Part shown: positions 47,294 through 60,373 of the stretch, in pieces | Position numbering within the stretch: the stretch's first letter is position 1 | Layout of the letters: each line of letters opens with the position of its first letter | Origin: Petrolisthes cinctipes | Lineage: Eukaryota > Arthropoda > Malacostraca > Decapoda > Porcellanidae | Direction: 5' to 3' | Length of the DNA: 64,000 nucleotides | NCBI GenBank assembly: GCA_033782935.1 | Contig: JAWQEG010000473.1 | Span: forward strand, 32,293 to 96,292 | Program-made: the position numbers and the translations under genes | The notes under the pieces: model-generated | Database searches by the model: none | Seen by the model: the letters and a program-made list of their open reading frames with translations, nothing else | What the model was told of the DNA's origin: nothing

Positions 47294-47511
47294 TCTAATG
47301 GATAGGCCTACTCATATTAGGCTAACACTGGTTCATCTTCTTTCATTGCATTTTCAACTTAATTGTTTAGTCCGGTGTGTCATGTTGCATCGAGCCATAC
47401 AAGTAAAGAATAATATTTCAGTGTCTGTGTGAAACATGAGAGGGAACACTAAAAAGGAAAAAGGAGGAAATCTCTTCTGTATTGTATAATCTCCCGGAGT
47501 TGAATAGCTGC

Positions 47512-47688
47512 TTCAAGAGGAGATTCTTTTCTTGGTGAATTGGAAGGGCTCTGATTCCTCCAAACTAGCCTAGGCTATGCCACGAAACAGACCCCATATT
47601 ACTACCATTGAGGGCGTCTGTTTTCTGGCATAGCCTAGTCGGGAAGAATCAGTAGCCTTCCAATTTACCAACAAGACCGTCTCCTTAA
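47512..47688. mobile_element. TTAA MITE, type A
   Basis: Left end ttcaagaggagattctt (TTAA mutated) and right end aagaccgtctccTTAA. Inner arms tctgattcctccaaactagc and agtcgggaagaatcagtagc form a long hairpin, including a palindromic ctaggctatgcc region. Confidence 0.8.
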
Positions 47689-47919
47689 GGAAATTCTACA
47701 TATTATTAATAGTAGAGTGGATAACCCGTATAAGCCACAAGAATGAGTTGGTAAGGAGATGGTAGTTGCTATACATGGTTATAGGCTAATCATAGGGAAG
47801 AAAGGTTCAGTTTACAGCGTCTTATGAAACGAACTCAACGTGGTGTATTTTTGTGGACCAATGTGTGAACGTGTATTAATGTATGTTTGTGTATTGGGGT
47901 ATGTTTTTCAGTGCATGTA

Positions 47920-48116
47920 CAGTCGCGGCAAATAGTCCTTGACCAGTCAGTGATGGATAGCCGTGACCAACATAGGAGTGTCCGAAAACTCAAAATATTT
48001 GTACCCATACTATTATCAGGCAGCTGACTGCAGCAACTAATCCAGGGGTTTACAGTTCGAAGCAGCTGGCCGCACCTTTCCATCACAGGCTGGTCAAGGA
48101 CTATCTGCCGCGACTG
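47920..48116. mobile_element. Tc1/mariner-type MITE
   Basis: 197 bp with TA on each side. Inverted ends of about 40 bp begin CAGTCGCGGCA and continue with tagtccttgaccag; the right end mirrors them (ctggtcaaggactatctgcc then gcgactg). Confidence 0.85.
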
Positions 48117-49136
48117 TACTATGAATTATGTTTGTGCATAAGTGTGTGTGTGTATGTTGTACCCGCCTGTGTTTCTATATTAAAAGAAGATGAGGACCAA
48201 AGGCTGGGAGCCCGCATATCGTCCTCATCTAAAAAATACAGGAGTACAAAATCAAGTCCAATTTCGTTCGAGATGCCTTGACACATTACGTTTGAAGGAG
48301 CATAAGTCGTATTAAGGATGAAAGATGGATGAAGGTAGAGTGTTCCAGAGTTGACCAGTTGTGTACGGTATATGAAAGACTGAGAGTACCGGTTAACTCT
48401 TGCATTAGTGAGTTAGACAGAAAAGGGGTGAGAACGAGAGGCTTGGCGAGTGTTGCATGCCCTCCTGAGAGGAGGAAGCATACCGGTACCGTACGTTCAG
48501 AGAGTTCAGAAGAGCAATGTCCAGTGTAATTGCGATAGAAAAGAGAAAGTTATGCAACATTGTGGCGAAGAGAGAGAGGTTGTAGTGAATCAGTATGAGA
48601 AGGACAGTTGATGAGACGAAAGGACAAAGTTAAATGATTCCACCTTGTCCAGGAGTGTTGTGAAGGTTGAGCCACCCCAAACATGAGTATATATCAGTAT
48701 ATATATGCTTATGTATCTGTCTGTCTGTCTGTCTGTTGTGGGTGGAGACGGGGACAATAATTGCACGTGATGCTTGCAAAAAAAACTCAAGCATACAATG
48801 GTAGCAGGAAATAGCCCACCTGTATCGGAAGAACTGCCAACACCACAAATATTTACATTCAATGGACAATAGTGTACGGTGAGGTTTAAATGTTTTATAA
48901 ACGTACTGAAATATGCCCCTAAAATATATGCAAACATAGCCTATATATGCCGGTGTCTCTGGTAACTTTAGAAGGACTCGAACCTGTTGTAAAGTCATAT
49001 TTCTTAAGTTTGTTTAGTCCTTTCTGGCTGTTCATCTAGGGTTCTAGGCTATGCCCCTTTATTCCACTCATACTTGTTATAGTAATTATTAGTCACTTAT
49101 CTTACTAGGCCTAAGCTTACTTGTCTTATAATCTAC

Positions 49137-49336
49137 AGTTGTGGAAAGGAATTGCTGTATTCCCTTTCTTACCTCACAAGGCTACCAGAACCCTAGACCA
49201 AATGGAGAAACTCAATCGCCACTTACGTCCATTGTTACAAAGTGAAAATGTCTTCATTACTGCAACTCTACCACATTTGGTTTAGGGGTAGGGTAGTGAG
49301 ATAGGAAAGGGGATACCGGAACTCCTTTCTGCAACT
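49137..49336. repeat. 200-bp imperfect foldback hairpin
   Basis: gttgtggaaaggaattgc, tattccctttcttacctcac and ccctagaccaaatgg on the left are mirrored by ccacatttggtttagggg, gtgagataggaaagggga and aactcctttctgcaac on the right. Confidence 0.6.
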
Positions 49337-51398
49337 TTACCAACTCGCTTTCTTCATTCTTCCTTCCTTCTACAATTCGTGCTTGGAGTTCTCTTCCGTC
49401 TCATGTTCTCCTCTCCTCTAACATCATTAGTGTAAATCTCTGTGTCTGACCGCAGTGGTGGCTGGCCAGGGTTACTTTGCAATTTGTTGTGGTCTTCCAC
49501 TTTCCTTGATCCAATCATCCCTACGGTATGTATAATAATATATAATAATAATAATAATCATATTAATAATGAAGCAGAAAAAGCACTTCTAGTGTAATTA
49601 TTTATATATTTAGATCAGTTATGTTGTGAATTTGAGCAAGTTTTTTTTTTATTTTTTTATTCCACACTGGGAAATAAACCCCCAGGCTGACAGGATGTGA
49701 CGCTCAGTATTAGAGTTTTGATTACGTTAACTTGTTTGTATTTCTTCCCACGGCTTTGTGTGTTTATTATGGCCGATGTGTCATAGGCTGACCTAATAAG
49801 CCTTTCACTTCCTTCCTCGTTTGGTATAGGAGTAAATTTAGGCTGTTCATTGTGTACCGTTTCGACCCCCATTGTTCCCATTGTTTTGGGTCTTTTGTTT
49901 ATATGTTCAATTCAGATTGCTTCGAGCGCAGCATTTCCCGATTTCATTTCATATTCCCCAGGCACAAACGAACCCTGGTGAATGATGGACAGAACTGACT
50001 TATGACTAACCCAAAACAATACAGTTAATCTGGAGAAATCTTTATACACGAGAAGGTAAAAGAGTACGGTATCACTTTTAATTAGCCCTGTCCAGACCAT
50101 AACACAAATACCGATATATAAGTGTGTTTGTTTGGTGGACTAACGTAGGACAACATTAGAATAACGGAGAGGAATGAACTGCTGCTCATGAATTATTAAT
50201 AGCGCACAGTTGCCCTGGCTAACATTTCCGGTGGTAAATGTCGATGTGATAAAAGTTGGTAGGTAAACGTAGTGATGAAGGGATGGTAATTGTATAGTGG
50301 TGTTGGGGAACCAATTTCCTCACAGCAGCAGCATACCAATTAATTTCAGTGTAGTGAAGTTTTATCCAACAGCTATGATTATGTTTGTTAATTGGCACCA
50401 CTAAGTTATTAAACCTGTTTATTATATAATTTGTGTTATTTCTGTACTCTGCTTATATTGAAAAAAGTGGTATTTCCTCAATACTATCAACAGCAGCAAC
50501 ACCTTTTATTTGTGCAATAAATATTGCACTTTTCTCCGTTTGTCAGCCCTGAGTTCTGTTTCAACCCTGGATAAAATGGTACGGTAGTTTACTATTATGG
50601 TGGTAGGGAGTTCGTGTAGTAGTTATGTTTGGTATAGTTGTGTGGTTGTTAAGGTATAATTATATTGATGTTGTAATGGTTTCCTATATTACTGTACTTG
50701 TATCGATGTTGTGGTGGTGATGATGATGATGATGTGGTTGTGAAGGTGCGGCAGTGCTGATGTTGTGAAGGTGTGATAGTTCTGATAATTTGGTTGAGAA
50801 TTGGAAATGGACAAGTGATTATACATAATGGCGTATTTGTAGATTTGTGGAGATATGATAAGGTAAGGAAGGGTGTTGTAAAGTGACTGTTGGTGTAATA
50901 GTGTTTAGTCTTCCTGAATGTTATCGACTGCCATGTGGAGAGCATAAACATGGACTGGATGGACGAGGATGATGTTGTGGCAATGCTTTTTCTTTTTATA
51001 TAGTTGATGGTGGTGGTGGTGTGATTACAAATGATTTTAGAGGAGTGCAAAAAGATTGATAGAATTTCAATCGTTGCGAGGTTTTATCTAATCCCTATTT
51101 TAACTAATTTTAGGGAACGAGAGAAAGGATGGTATGATGGTTGTAGCCTAATAGAAGTACTGGGTGATATGTATGTGTATGTGTGTGTGTGGGGGTGGGT
51201 GGGTGTGACATTTCAGTTGGTGTGTCGTTGGTCCAGGTGTATTGCATCAGACGTCAGCTGTTGTTAAGAGTCATATGAAGAAATGTTACCTTACATATAC
51301 TCTTACTACTTGGTTTTACTGACAGACCGACACCACTATTCAACTTGACAATAAACACAATTCGACCACTCGGGCTGACTTTATGATCATCTAAGCTG

Positions 51399-51437
<39 letters not shown>
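51399..51437 (+). repeat. (CA)n microsatellite
   Basis: About 39 bp of pure CA. Confidence 0.92.
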
Positions 51438-51440
<3 letters not shown>

Positions 51441-52258
51441 GAGTACAGGGTATATCGCAGTGACCAGTGGTATGAAATAGTAGTAATGTGTCTCCTGTGT
51501 GTCTCCCTGACTAGCGAGACACACAAGATTTTTCCCCAGCTGTACTACGCGTGTGAATAGTAACAGGTGTGTCAGTAGCTTAACATTAATGGTGAAATTA
51601 TGTTAGGTAGGGGCTGAGTCGATGGGGGAGTTCATGGGTTGTAGCTGTAGGGATGGTATAGCTTGTAGTAGAGAGGTAGGTTTGAGTGGTAGAGGGTTGT
51701 GGTGGGTGGAGGTTATGATTATGAGTGATGATTGATGGTTGGTGATGGGAGGCAATGATGAGAAGGATATGTGGATAGAGAAGTCTTTATAAGTGGTGAA
51801 TAAGCCTTTAGCGAACTGGTGACTCACAGGAGCACAAATGACTCTCACGTGCAGGGAGGGTCATCAATTTAAGCACCAGTTTCCCTTTAGATTCTTATTG
51901 ATTAATCCGACCCTTCATAGTGATATAATTTAATCAGTCATGAAAGGCAGAATGAATGATTAAACACCGAATCACTAACTACTGGTTACAATTAATGCAC
52001 AAACAAATTCGAGCAGAGTTTCAACTTTCTTGATATATAAATCATACCAGGAGAAAAGTATTTTGTTCGTTTTCAATTGAAGTGTCCCCTTATAGACAGC
52101 AATATCCAGTTCATACACCGTAATTTTTTTTATATATATATAGAAAGAAGAGGAATGGCAGTGGTGCTGTTGTGTATGTGTCATAACAATTTGCACATAC
52201 GGTAAGTAATAATAATGATCGAGTGATAATCTGATTTGTGATAATATGAATAAACGAA

Positions 52259-52678
52259 GTGATTGGTGGCTTTAGCAGTGGTTGTAGTGGTATATCCTGT
52301 ATGATATTAATGGTGGCAGTGGTGTTATGTTTGGGTAGTGGTGTTGGTGGCAGTGTCGAGGTGATTGGTGTCCTTAGCAGTGGTTGTAGTGGTATATCCT
52401 GTATGATATTAATGGTGGCAGTGGTGTTATGTTTGGGTAGTGGTGTTGGTGGCAGTGTCGAGGTGATTGGTGTCCTTAGCAGTGGTTGTAGTGGTATATC
52501 CTGTATGATATTAATGGTGGCAGTGGTGTTATGTTTGGGTAGTGGTGTTGGTGGCAGTGTCGAGGTGATTGGTGTCCTTAGCAGTGGTTGTAGTGGTATA
52601 TCCTGTATGATATTAATGGTGGCAGTGGTGTTATGTTTGGGTAGTGGTGTTGGTGGCAGTGTCGAGGTGATTGAGTGA
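52259..52678 (+). repeat. 102-bp tandem repeat, four near-identical copies
   Basis: Unit starts (gtgattggtg) fall at 52259, 52361, 52463, 52565 and a partial at 52667, exactly 102 bp apart. Copies 2-4 look identical and copy 1 differs near its start (ggcttt versus tccttt-like). Because 102 is divisible by 3, frames stay open on both strands (139 and 191 codons). Codons are not gene-like and no start or splice context supports a gene. Confidence 0.93.
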
Positions 52679-52917
52679 CTAAGCATGATTTATCAAGAAA
52701 CTTATCATCTACGATTCTACGGTATTTACAGCTAAGCGTATTCACCCTGGCCCTCTACTATAGTATTGGATTCACTCACTCGTACCCATCAGTCCCTCAC
52801 ATCACTCACTCACTCACTCACTCAACCTTCATCACTCACCATCTACCTAGCCTAGTCCACTCACTATCCTCCTCCTGCTTGTTCTCTCGCTTCACGTCAA
52901 ACACTCTTCTTCCCTCT

Positions 52918-53048
52918 CCACTCACCATCATCCACACTAAACACTCGCTATCCTTTTCGTCCACTCACCATCCACACTAAACACTCGCTATCCTTTTCGT
53001 CCACTCACCATCCACACTAAACACTCGCTATCCTTTACGTCCACTCGT
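52918..53048 (+). repeat. 40-bp tandem repeat, three copies
   Basis: Unit ccactcaccatccacactaa, acactcgctatccttttcgt; the first copy carries three extra bases. Confidence 0.85.
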
Positions 53049-53710
53049 CAACTACGTCATCCACTCCATTGAGATCAAAGTATCACCATCCATCCACTAC
53101 ATCCTTTTCGTCCACTCACCAACCACCTCGACCCTCCACCAATTCATCCCTAATTCTCCGCCTCTATAACCCGTCACTCAGTCCACCACTTCTCCTCCAT
53201 GCTCCAACTCACTCCACCACCACCATGCTCCACCACTCCATTCCACCACCACCATGCTCCACCTCTCATGCTTCTTTCTACTCCACAACCACCTCTCTAT
53301 GCTCCACCCCACTCCACTTCTAAGCTCCATCCTACTCCACTTCTAAGCTCCACCCTACACCACCAACTGTCCCCTCTGCTCCACTATCGTTATCAGTACC
53401 ATATGTAGATAAGGAGTCCGATGAAGGGTCAGAAGTATGGTGCTCACAGCCTGTATGTACATTTGTTTATACATGAATTTGTCCCACAGATAATAGACCT
53501 ATCGTATGCGATTCATTACTTCCATTCTCATTTGCCTCACTCTGTTGCCCCGCCCTTTTTATTTCCTCCCATTTTCTCCTTTCGTCTTCCCATTTCACCT
53601 TTCCCATTTTTCCTTCCCTATCCAACCCTCCCCTTTCTTATTTTTTTCTCATCCAGTTCTCTTATCTCAATGATGATTACATCCTTCCCTCTTTACACTT
53701 TCACATTAAT

Positions 53711-53885
53711 TCTTTCCTTTACATCACATTCCCCTCATGCAGGTATTTCCTTCTCAATACTGTATGTAGGTAACGGTATGTCTATCATTACTCATATTTC
53801 CTTTACCGTACGTCACATTCCCCTCATGCAGGTATTTCCTTCTCAATGCTGTATGTAGGTAACTGTATGTCTATCATTACTCATT
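53711..53885 (+). repeat. 89-bp tandem duplication
   Basis: cctcatgcaggtatttcctt recurs 89 bp apart, with matching ggtatgtctatcattactca and ctgtatgtctatcattactc ends. Confidence 0.85.
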
Positions 53886-54289
53886 ATTCTTATAGATTAT
53901 CCCCAGTATGATATATACACATATATACATATTTTATTTTTACATATTTTGTAACTATTGATATGTCAATAGGTAGGCATTTATACATTACCACCATTTT
54001 TTGTACAAAATGCCAATGCCAACTATGTCATTATGTATACTGTAAGTCATTATGTACAGTAACATCATGCAAATTCTGTGCCAAAATTATTATTACCATA
54101 TATTTGATGTAAGGAATTTCATTTAGATGACTCCTCCTTTATTGGCCCCTCGTGTAGTCATCATTTACTGACGCTACCCATCACGGATGATGATTTTGGG
54201 CTTTATACCTATCGATTCATAAGTAGGTCATTAAGGCAATCAGTGTGTTACAACAACACATTTTCCCTCAGCCTACAAGGTTGCAATCC

Positions 54290-54465
54290 TCGCTCTTACA
54301 GCCGGGTAGTAGGCGGGTACCTACTTACTGCTAGTGAACAGAGACATAGGGGGCTGGGAAAATTGTCTAACGATTCCACCAACTCGGGAGTAGAACCCGG
54401 GATCTCTCGCTTTCAAGGCGAGTATGCTAACGAATACATCATCAGTGCCCCCCCCCCCCCTCACA
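54290..54465 (-). repeat. Probable tRNA-derived SINE
   Basis: On the minus strand an anticodon-arm-like palindrome (ctcgccttgaaagcgag) is followed by gatcccgggttctactcccg, a T-arm-like B box. The adjacent ggtagtaggcgggtacctac is typical of SINE body sequence. It overlaps a 161-codon plus-strand frame that is not believed coding. Confidence 0.55.
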
Positions 54466-54954
54466 GGATGAGGAAGGTGTGTCCCCTCCTCTATCTCTTG
54501 CTTGTCTGCTTTGGCCAACCGTTGACCAAGCCCGCATCTACTGGTCGTCAGCTGCCCGGGTCCACACAACAGGACATGGACCGGGAAACAGGGAGTACCA
54601 AAGGCACTTATGCCACAAGGATGAAATATTGTAAACGAACCTTACTCTATTTGTCACTCATAACAAGATCGCCGGTACAAATGAAAGACAAAACTCGTGT
54701 CTTCGTTTTTTTTTTTTCGTTTTATTAGATTATTACTTGCATTGTACAAAGAACCAGACTGAAACCCAGACCAAAGAGTGGCAGGGAGGGAGGCGGCCAA
54801 GCAACTCCACTGAATATACTGCTAAATTTCTCAAGGTTGTCACTGGCTGCACTGCTGCTCGGGCCGCTTTTATGGGGGAGATGTGTGTGTGTGTGTGTGT
54901 ATGTATGTATGAGAGAGAGATTACAGATTATAGATTTTATCGAGGAAATCACTG

Positions 54955-56324
54955 ATAGTGGACAGACTCAGTACCTTACATTGTCACCTTGCCACTAAAT
55001 GCCATTAAATATTGTCGTTATACAAGACTACAACTGTCCCCAGGCTCTCTGGAGTTGGCAAGCGTGCTCTTATCAGCTTGTCCGTTAAACCATACCATAA
55101 GTTTTGTTTACCTCGTCGTAACAGCCTAATGTTAATAGTCTGACGGTATACCAAAATGTGTACAAGCATTTACTTCCCAAACAGCTCTTTGGCCACTGAA
55201 TTCCGGGTATTTATTCGTGTTATTCTTTTATTGGTGTTAAAGTACGTGTGTTCCTGTGCTCGTGTCATACAACGTTGATGAAGCAGTGGTGTGTGACGTT
55301 GATGTAGGCCATTTGTCATGATAAGTTTCCTGCGGTGCTTGGAGTAGGATAGTGACTTGCAGTAATAAGCAGCTCTTTATTATAGCAACAATATAGGCAG
55401 CACCAGACCTAGCCTAATCTTTAGAGTTAATTTGCCACAACTCGCCAGTTAAGTCTGATTATGAGAAGGACGATTTGCGGTGTTTGCTACATGCCTACTT
55501 AGTGAATATTATGTTGTTTGTACACTTGTGAATACTTGGCGTGCAATGAAGAGGTATAAATAACACACTTTCAGGGTATTTGTCCATAACAATATTACTT
55601 AATTAAGGAACAATATACTTTTTGTTTAAGGTTTGTTTCCTGACTGTACAGTTGGTCACATAAATCCGTAATGCTGTACAACGTTGGGGTAGATTGGAGT
55701 GTCTTGTGTAATTTAGCAAATGTGAACTTGTTTATCGGGATGTCTATCTGCCAAAACAACCAAGAACAATCTCTTACTTATGGTTACTTACGTCTTATAT
55801 TATTATGTTGTTGAAGAAAGGGTCACCCAGTTCACCACATAGATAAATAATGGAAGAACAGAAGAGATGAGGGGAGGGAAAGGAGAGATTGGGAAAGAAT
55901 ATGGCGGAACAATACAGTAAAGGAAAGGGGAAGGAACAAAGAGGGAAAGAACAGAGGGGAAAGGATAGTAGGAAATAGAAGAAGGGAAGGGTTACAAACG
56001 TGGAAGAAAGGGAAAGGAAACAGAGAGTGAAAGAACAGAAGGAAAAGGATAGTTGGAAGTAAAAGAAAGGAAATAGAAGAAGGAAAGGAAAGGAAAGGGA
56101 ATGGTTACAAACGTGTGTGCATCCTCTCTATTAGTTTATTGTGGCCTTGGTTATCCTCATCTTTCTCCATTGGTGTTTCTCACGCACTCACGCACGACCA
56201 TCCTTACACGTTCCCACCTACTGACACGTTTGTGGCTACACTCACGCCCAATTACCCTCCATACCTCATCCATTATACCTTAAACACACTCTCTGTCTGT
56301 CTGTCTGTCTCTCATACACACAAT

Positions 56325-56328
<4 letters not shown>
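54955..56328. other. No gene seen
   Basis: AT-rich unique DNA, a truncated TTAA-element end near 55603, then an AGGAAA-rich purine tract at 55850-56100. Confidence 0.5.
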
Positions 56329-56384
<56 letters not shown>

Positions 56385-56405
56385 CACAATAATTCTCGTA
56401 CACAA

Positions 56406-56459
<54 letters not shown>
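56329..56459 (+). repeat. Two (CT)n tracts
   Basis: 56329-56381 and 56411-56459, separated by catacacaataattctcgta. The first is preceded by (CTGT)n. Confidence 0.93.
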
Positions 56460-56461
<2 letters not shown>

Positions 56462-56874
56462 CATTACACAAGTAAACTTCACTTTTCCTATAGGGTCAAG
56501 GGCGTGCACATCTCACCCCACCCCCTTTTCCAATTACCTTCCCCCCACACACACATACACACATTTCCCTCTCCTTCCCCTCCTTCCTACCCTGCCCCTC
56601 CCGTTTCCATACCACCTCCCATTCTTTCCATTCGCTCCTCCACCACCTCCTCTCTCCTACTTCATTCTCTCTACCTTTGCACCCTCCCAATCCTCCCTAC
56701 ACCCGTCCTCTTCCTCTTATTCTTCCATTTTCCCCCACGTGGTGAGAACAAAGAGAAGCTGAGATGGGAGGAAGAGGAAGAGGAAGAGGGGTCTGGGGTG
56801 AGAGAGGGAGGATAAAAAGGAGGGGTCTCAGGGAAGTGGAGGGGTTGACGTTGTAAGGGGAATGTACTCATAAA

Positions 56875-56877
<3 letters not shown>

Positions 56878-56946
<69 letters not shown>
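56878..56946 (+). repeat. (GA)n microsatellite
   Basis: About 69 bp of pure GA running into the CAGA-rich minisatellite. Confidence 0.93.
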
Positions 56947-56949
<3 letters not shown>

Positions 56950-57155
56950 TACGACCAAGAGAAACATAGACAGACAGACAGACAGTACGACCAAGAGAAA
57001 CATAGACAGACAGACAGAGACACACAGTACGACAAAGCAAGACAGACACACAGTACGACCAAGAAAAACAGAGACAGACAGACAGACAGTGCGACAAAAA
57101 AAAGAGAACGAGACAGACACGCAGCATGACAAAGAGAGACAGACAGACAGACATA
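56947..57155 (+). repeat. CAGA-rich minisatellite, about five copies
   Basis: Units of roughly 40 bp built from cagtacgaccaagagaaaca and tagacagacagacag, decaying to the right. Explains long open frames on both strands at 56828-57331. Confidence 0.85.
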
Positions 57156-57466
57156 AAGAAAGAGACGGAAGAAAGGACAAGCTGTAGTGAAAGGGACGGA
57201 AATGAGTCGTGTAAAGCCAAGCAAATGTCGGCATCACATGTTTTGATACTTGGTGAGTTGGCCTGCATGATGCTTTTTATGTCTCTTGTTATTAGTGTCA
57301 CAGGAAAGAGTCGTAAGTGGGAATTATACAAGATATACCATTAGCCTATATAATTTTGAATACACTGGGGGTGGGGGTGGGGGAGAATTTGTACATAGGC
57401 CTAACCACTGGTATAATTTATTACTAAAATTTTGTAGGTATCCATGATCTGGGCTAGTTATGTGTG

Positions 57467-57469
<3 letters not shown>

Positions 57470-57515
<46 letters not shown>
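57470..57515 (+). repeat. (GA)n microsatellite
   Basis: About 46 bp, followed by a duplicated spacer (atggacgactatggccag at about 57520 and 57564). Confidence 0.9.
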
Positions 57516-57518
<3 letters not shown>

Positions 57519-58116
57519 ATATGGACGACTATGGCCAGAGAGAGAGCAAGAGAGAGAGATGAATATGGACGACTATGGCCAGGGTTGAGAGAGAGGAGAG
57601 AGTTGGGGCAAAAACTTGGTACGGCGCTGTTATGGTCTGCTGGAATGAATATGGAATCCAAGGTGAGGGAAGTAAAGGAAAGGAAGAGATAACCAGGACG
57701 CATATTTCCGTTCTGTATACGAGCTCATCTCAGTCTGGGCTATAAAAGGCAAAACAATGTTGAAGGATAACGCTTGGGTTGTAACGATAATACTGACCTT
57801 AGGAAAATTCATTGTCTTTCCCAGTTTATTTTACCTGATTTGGTGAACACATTGAACTTTAAACCTAACCTAACTTCACCGAGCGGAGAGAGTAGCCGGC
57901 AGTGGTATTGAGACGAGCGGGTATACAGAACGTAAATATGTAGCCGGGACAAGAGGAAGAGGAAGGTAACCGACCAACCCACCAACTGACTGACCGACTG
58001 ACTGATTGACGGACGGACGGACAAACCACAGCTGGGAAGGGACCCTGGTAATACAATACCCGGTACTGTACTGTTTGGGACAATAGTTTCATTCCATACC
58101 TTAGATTCTGAATCCA

Positions 58117-58285
58117 TTAAGGGGACAGTACACATTTTATAATACTGGACGAACTTGATTCCTCCAAAGTATGTCAGGAAACAGGACCAGATTTAGAAAA
58201 ATAATGGTGGCCGGTTGCTGCGAATAGTTTGAATGAATCAGTTACTCCAGATTCACCAACACTGTACTACCCCCCCCCCCCCTAA
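58117..58285. mobile_element. TTAA MITE, type B
   Basis: Starts TTAAGGGGACAGTACACATT. Core cttgattcctccaaagtatg and gaatagtttgaatgaatcag, then caccaacactgtactac running into a C tract. Confidence 0.75.
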
Positions 58286-60342
58286 TCTTCGAACATGAGT
58301 CTTGATATCGCCTACGTGTGATTTATTTCGTTTAGGTGTGACACAGATTCAGACGTTAAAGTGAAGATGTGGGAGTTTTTTTTATATATCCCGGTATATA
58401 GTGCCAAAGTTTTTTTTTATGAGTGAATGTGTTTGGACTTTTCTCCCCAACTGTTCACTGTATGGAAGGTTAAGGTGTAGGAGGAGGGAAAGCCTATAGT
58501 CACGTCACGATGGAAGAGAAAAAGGAAGGTATGGTGTACAGTTCACGGAGAAGAGAGAGTGAGAGAGAGAGGCGAGGAGTTCAGTGGTGTCGTCGGAAAG
58601 TGAAAACAAAAGAAGGAGTTATTGGAAGATGATGATTGCAAAGGAAAAAGATTGGCAAGACTATAAGAGGCGTGAGAGTTGGTGCATGCATGAGGGTTGA
58701 AAAAAGAGGCGTGGGAGTTTGATGAAGCGATAATAATAGGCGTGCGAAATTCTGAGACGAGATGTTTGTTGTTGATATTTGTCCATTCTCAAGTAGGTTC
58801 GTAGTACCCAGTGCCTTCCATGCCCTACTGTTTGCTTTGTTTGCATTATTGTGTTGTATTGTTGATGGTGGTAGAATGTGTTTTGTGTGTGGGGCTGAAG
58901 GTTGTGTAGAGGAAAGGGAGTAGGGTTGAGGGCAGGTGGGTATGGGAAGATAATACAACAGGAAGAGGTGAGACAAAAGAAAAATGGGAAGAGAGAGAGA
59001 GAGAGAGAAGCGGAGACAAGGTAAGGGAGACGTGAGACAAGGAGAGAGGAAGCAGTTAGAGGTAAGGCAGGGGAGAAAGAAAGATTTAGGGTAGGGCAGA
59101 AGAGGGTTGCGGAAATAGTGGTGTGGGAGTGGGGGGCAACATCCGGGGCTTGAGGGATAGGGAGGGAAAGGGGAGCTGGGGGCGCGTGGCTGTGAGACCC
59201 GGGTAATCACGCCAGGATAATTTCGGGTTCAGGTTGATCCGATTTGGTTTGATGGAATTTCCGGTGCAACGTCGGTTATACTGGCGCGTCTGCAACTGAT
59301 TCCCAGGAGACAAAGAACAAAGTCAAGCAGGAACGGGTTAACTGGGGTCATGTCATGTTGATAATTGGAAGGCAATTGATTCCTCCACACTGTACTACAA
59401 AACAGCGCCACCAACTGATGGGGTGTGTTTCGTGACTTCTTAGTTTGGAGGAGTCTGTAGGCCATCATGTCTTCTACAACTCATGGCACTCTGAAACTGT
59501 AAATTCTATCTCAACCACACTTACCATCTCTAACTTACTTGCTGTACAGACGTAACACGATACCAACCATCCCTTCTGAAAATGAGAGTTGTACGCGGTT
59601 TGTGGTCTCACTGTTACTAAGAGTCTCAGTCCAGTGTAAAAAGTTACCCTCTGACATACTCGCTAACGGAGAGGGTTTTATTACCTCACTTCAGTAGGTA
59701 GCGGCGGAAGATTCTACTCAACACCAAGGGTTTACATGTGACAAAGATAATGAATGTACATGTTTGGAAAAGCTACATAGACCTATACCAGTAATAGAGT
59801 TACGAAATTTCAATAGTTGGTTTTCGTGCAGGATTACCCTATGAGTTTACTAATGAAGTTATGATATCTCAACCAGAATGAAGGGTTTGGCCACACCTAA
59901 GACAATAGTCTCATGAGGCAGAGTATAAAAAAGATATAATTATCTCAAAATAACTGAATGATAAGGTTCTCAAATCATGAGTAATAGTTGTGTGGGAAAG
60001 TGGATTTTGTTATCTTTCTATCAGCATGATATCAACAAGGATTTACGAGCACTGAAAGCTACACAGTTATATTACTGAAATTAAACTAGAGACAACATGG
60101 AAGTAGCACAAGTTAGGTTTTTCCATAGGTTTTCCATCATAGAAATAATTGTTCAATAGGTAAGTAGAGAGTGGAGTCACAAACTGTCCAGTGTAATTAC
60201 TATCATCCTCTATTGTGTGTTAAAAGGTCAGTGTGTTGTCTGCCTCGTGGTGTCTTGTTTGTATGTTGTTGTCCGGGTTACATGTCCCGTCGTTGATGTT
60301 TCTCTTTGCTGCTCTGGTGTGTTTGGTTGGAGATGATACGCA
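58286..60342. other. No gene seen
   Basis: Purine-rich low-complexity DNA to about 59200, one truncated MITE at 59355, then unique AT-rich DNA. A 209-codon minus frame (58581-59210) is the translation of the purine-rich tract. Confidence 0.55.
59355..59470. mobile_element. Truncated TTAA MITE, type A
   Basis: Core only: gataattggaaggcaattga, ttcctccacactgtac, and tagtttggaggagtctgtag. Outer ends are missing. Confidence 0.55.

Positions 60343-60373
<31 letters not shown>

Larger units (their letters stand above)
48117..52258. other. No gene seen
   Basis: Unique and low-complexity DNA with a foldback at 49137, GAT/GGT-rich stretches at 50700-51030 and a (CA)n tract. Open frames reflect base bias. 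Confidence 0.55.

Noticed and set aside
52111..52686. Open frames of 191 (minus) and 139 (plus) codons
   Set aside because: Produced by a 102-bp tandem repeat whose length is a multiple of 3; open on both strands at once.
54370..54460. True tRNA gene on the minus strand
   Set aside because: Anticodon- and T-arm-like segments are present, but no convincing acceptor stem or complete A box; better explained as a tRNA-derived SINE.
54243..54728. 161-codon plus-strand frame
   Set aside because: Overlaps a SINE-like sequence and a C tract; no recognisable domain.
56828..57331. Open frames of 100-190 codons on both strands
   Set aside because: Translations of (GA)n and CAGA-type repeats.
58581..59210. 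209-codon minus-strand open frame
   Set aside because: Pro/Ser/Leu-rich translation of a purine-rich low-complexity tract; no domain or start context.
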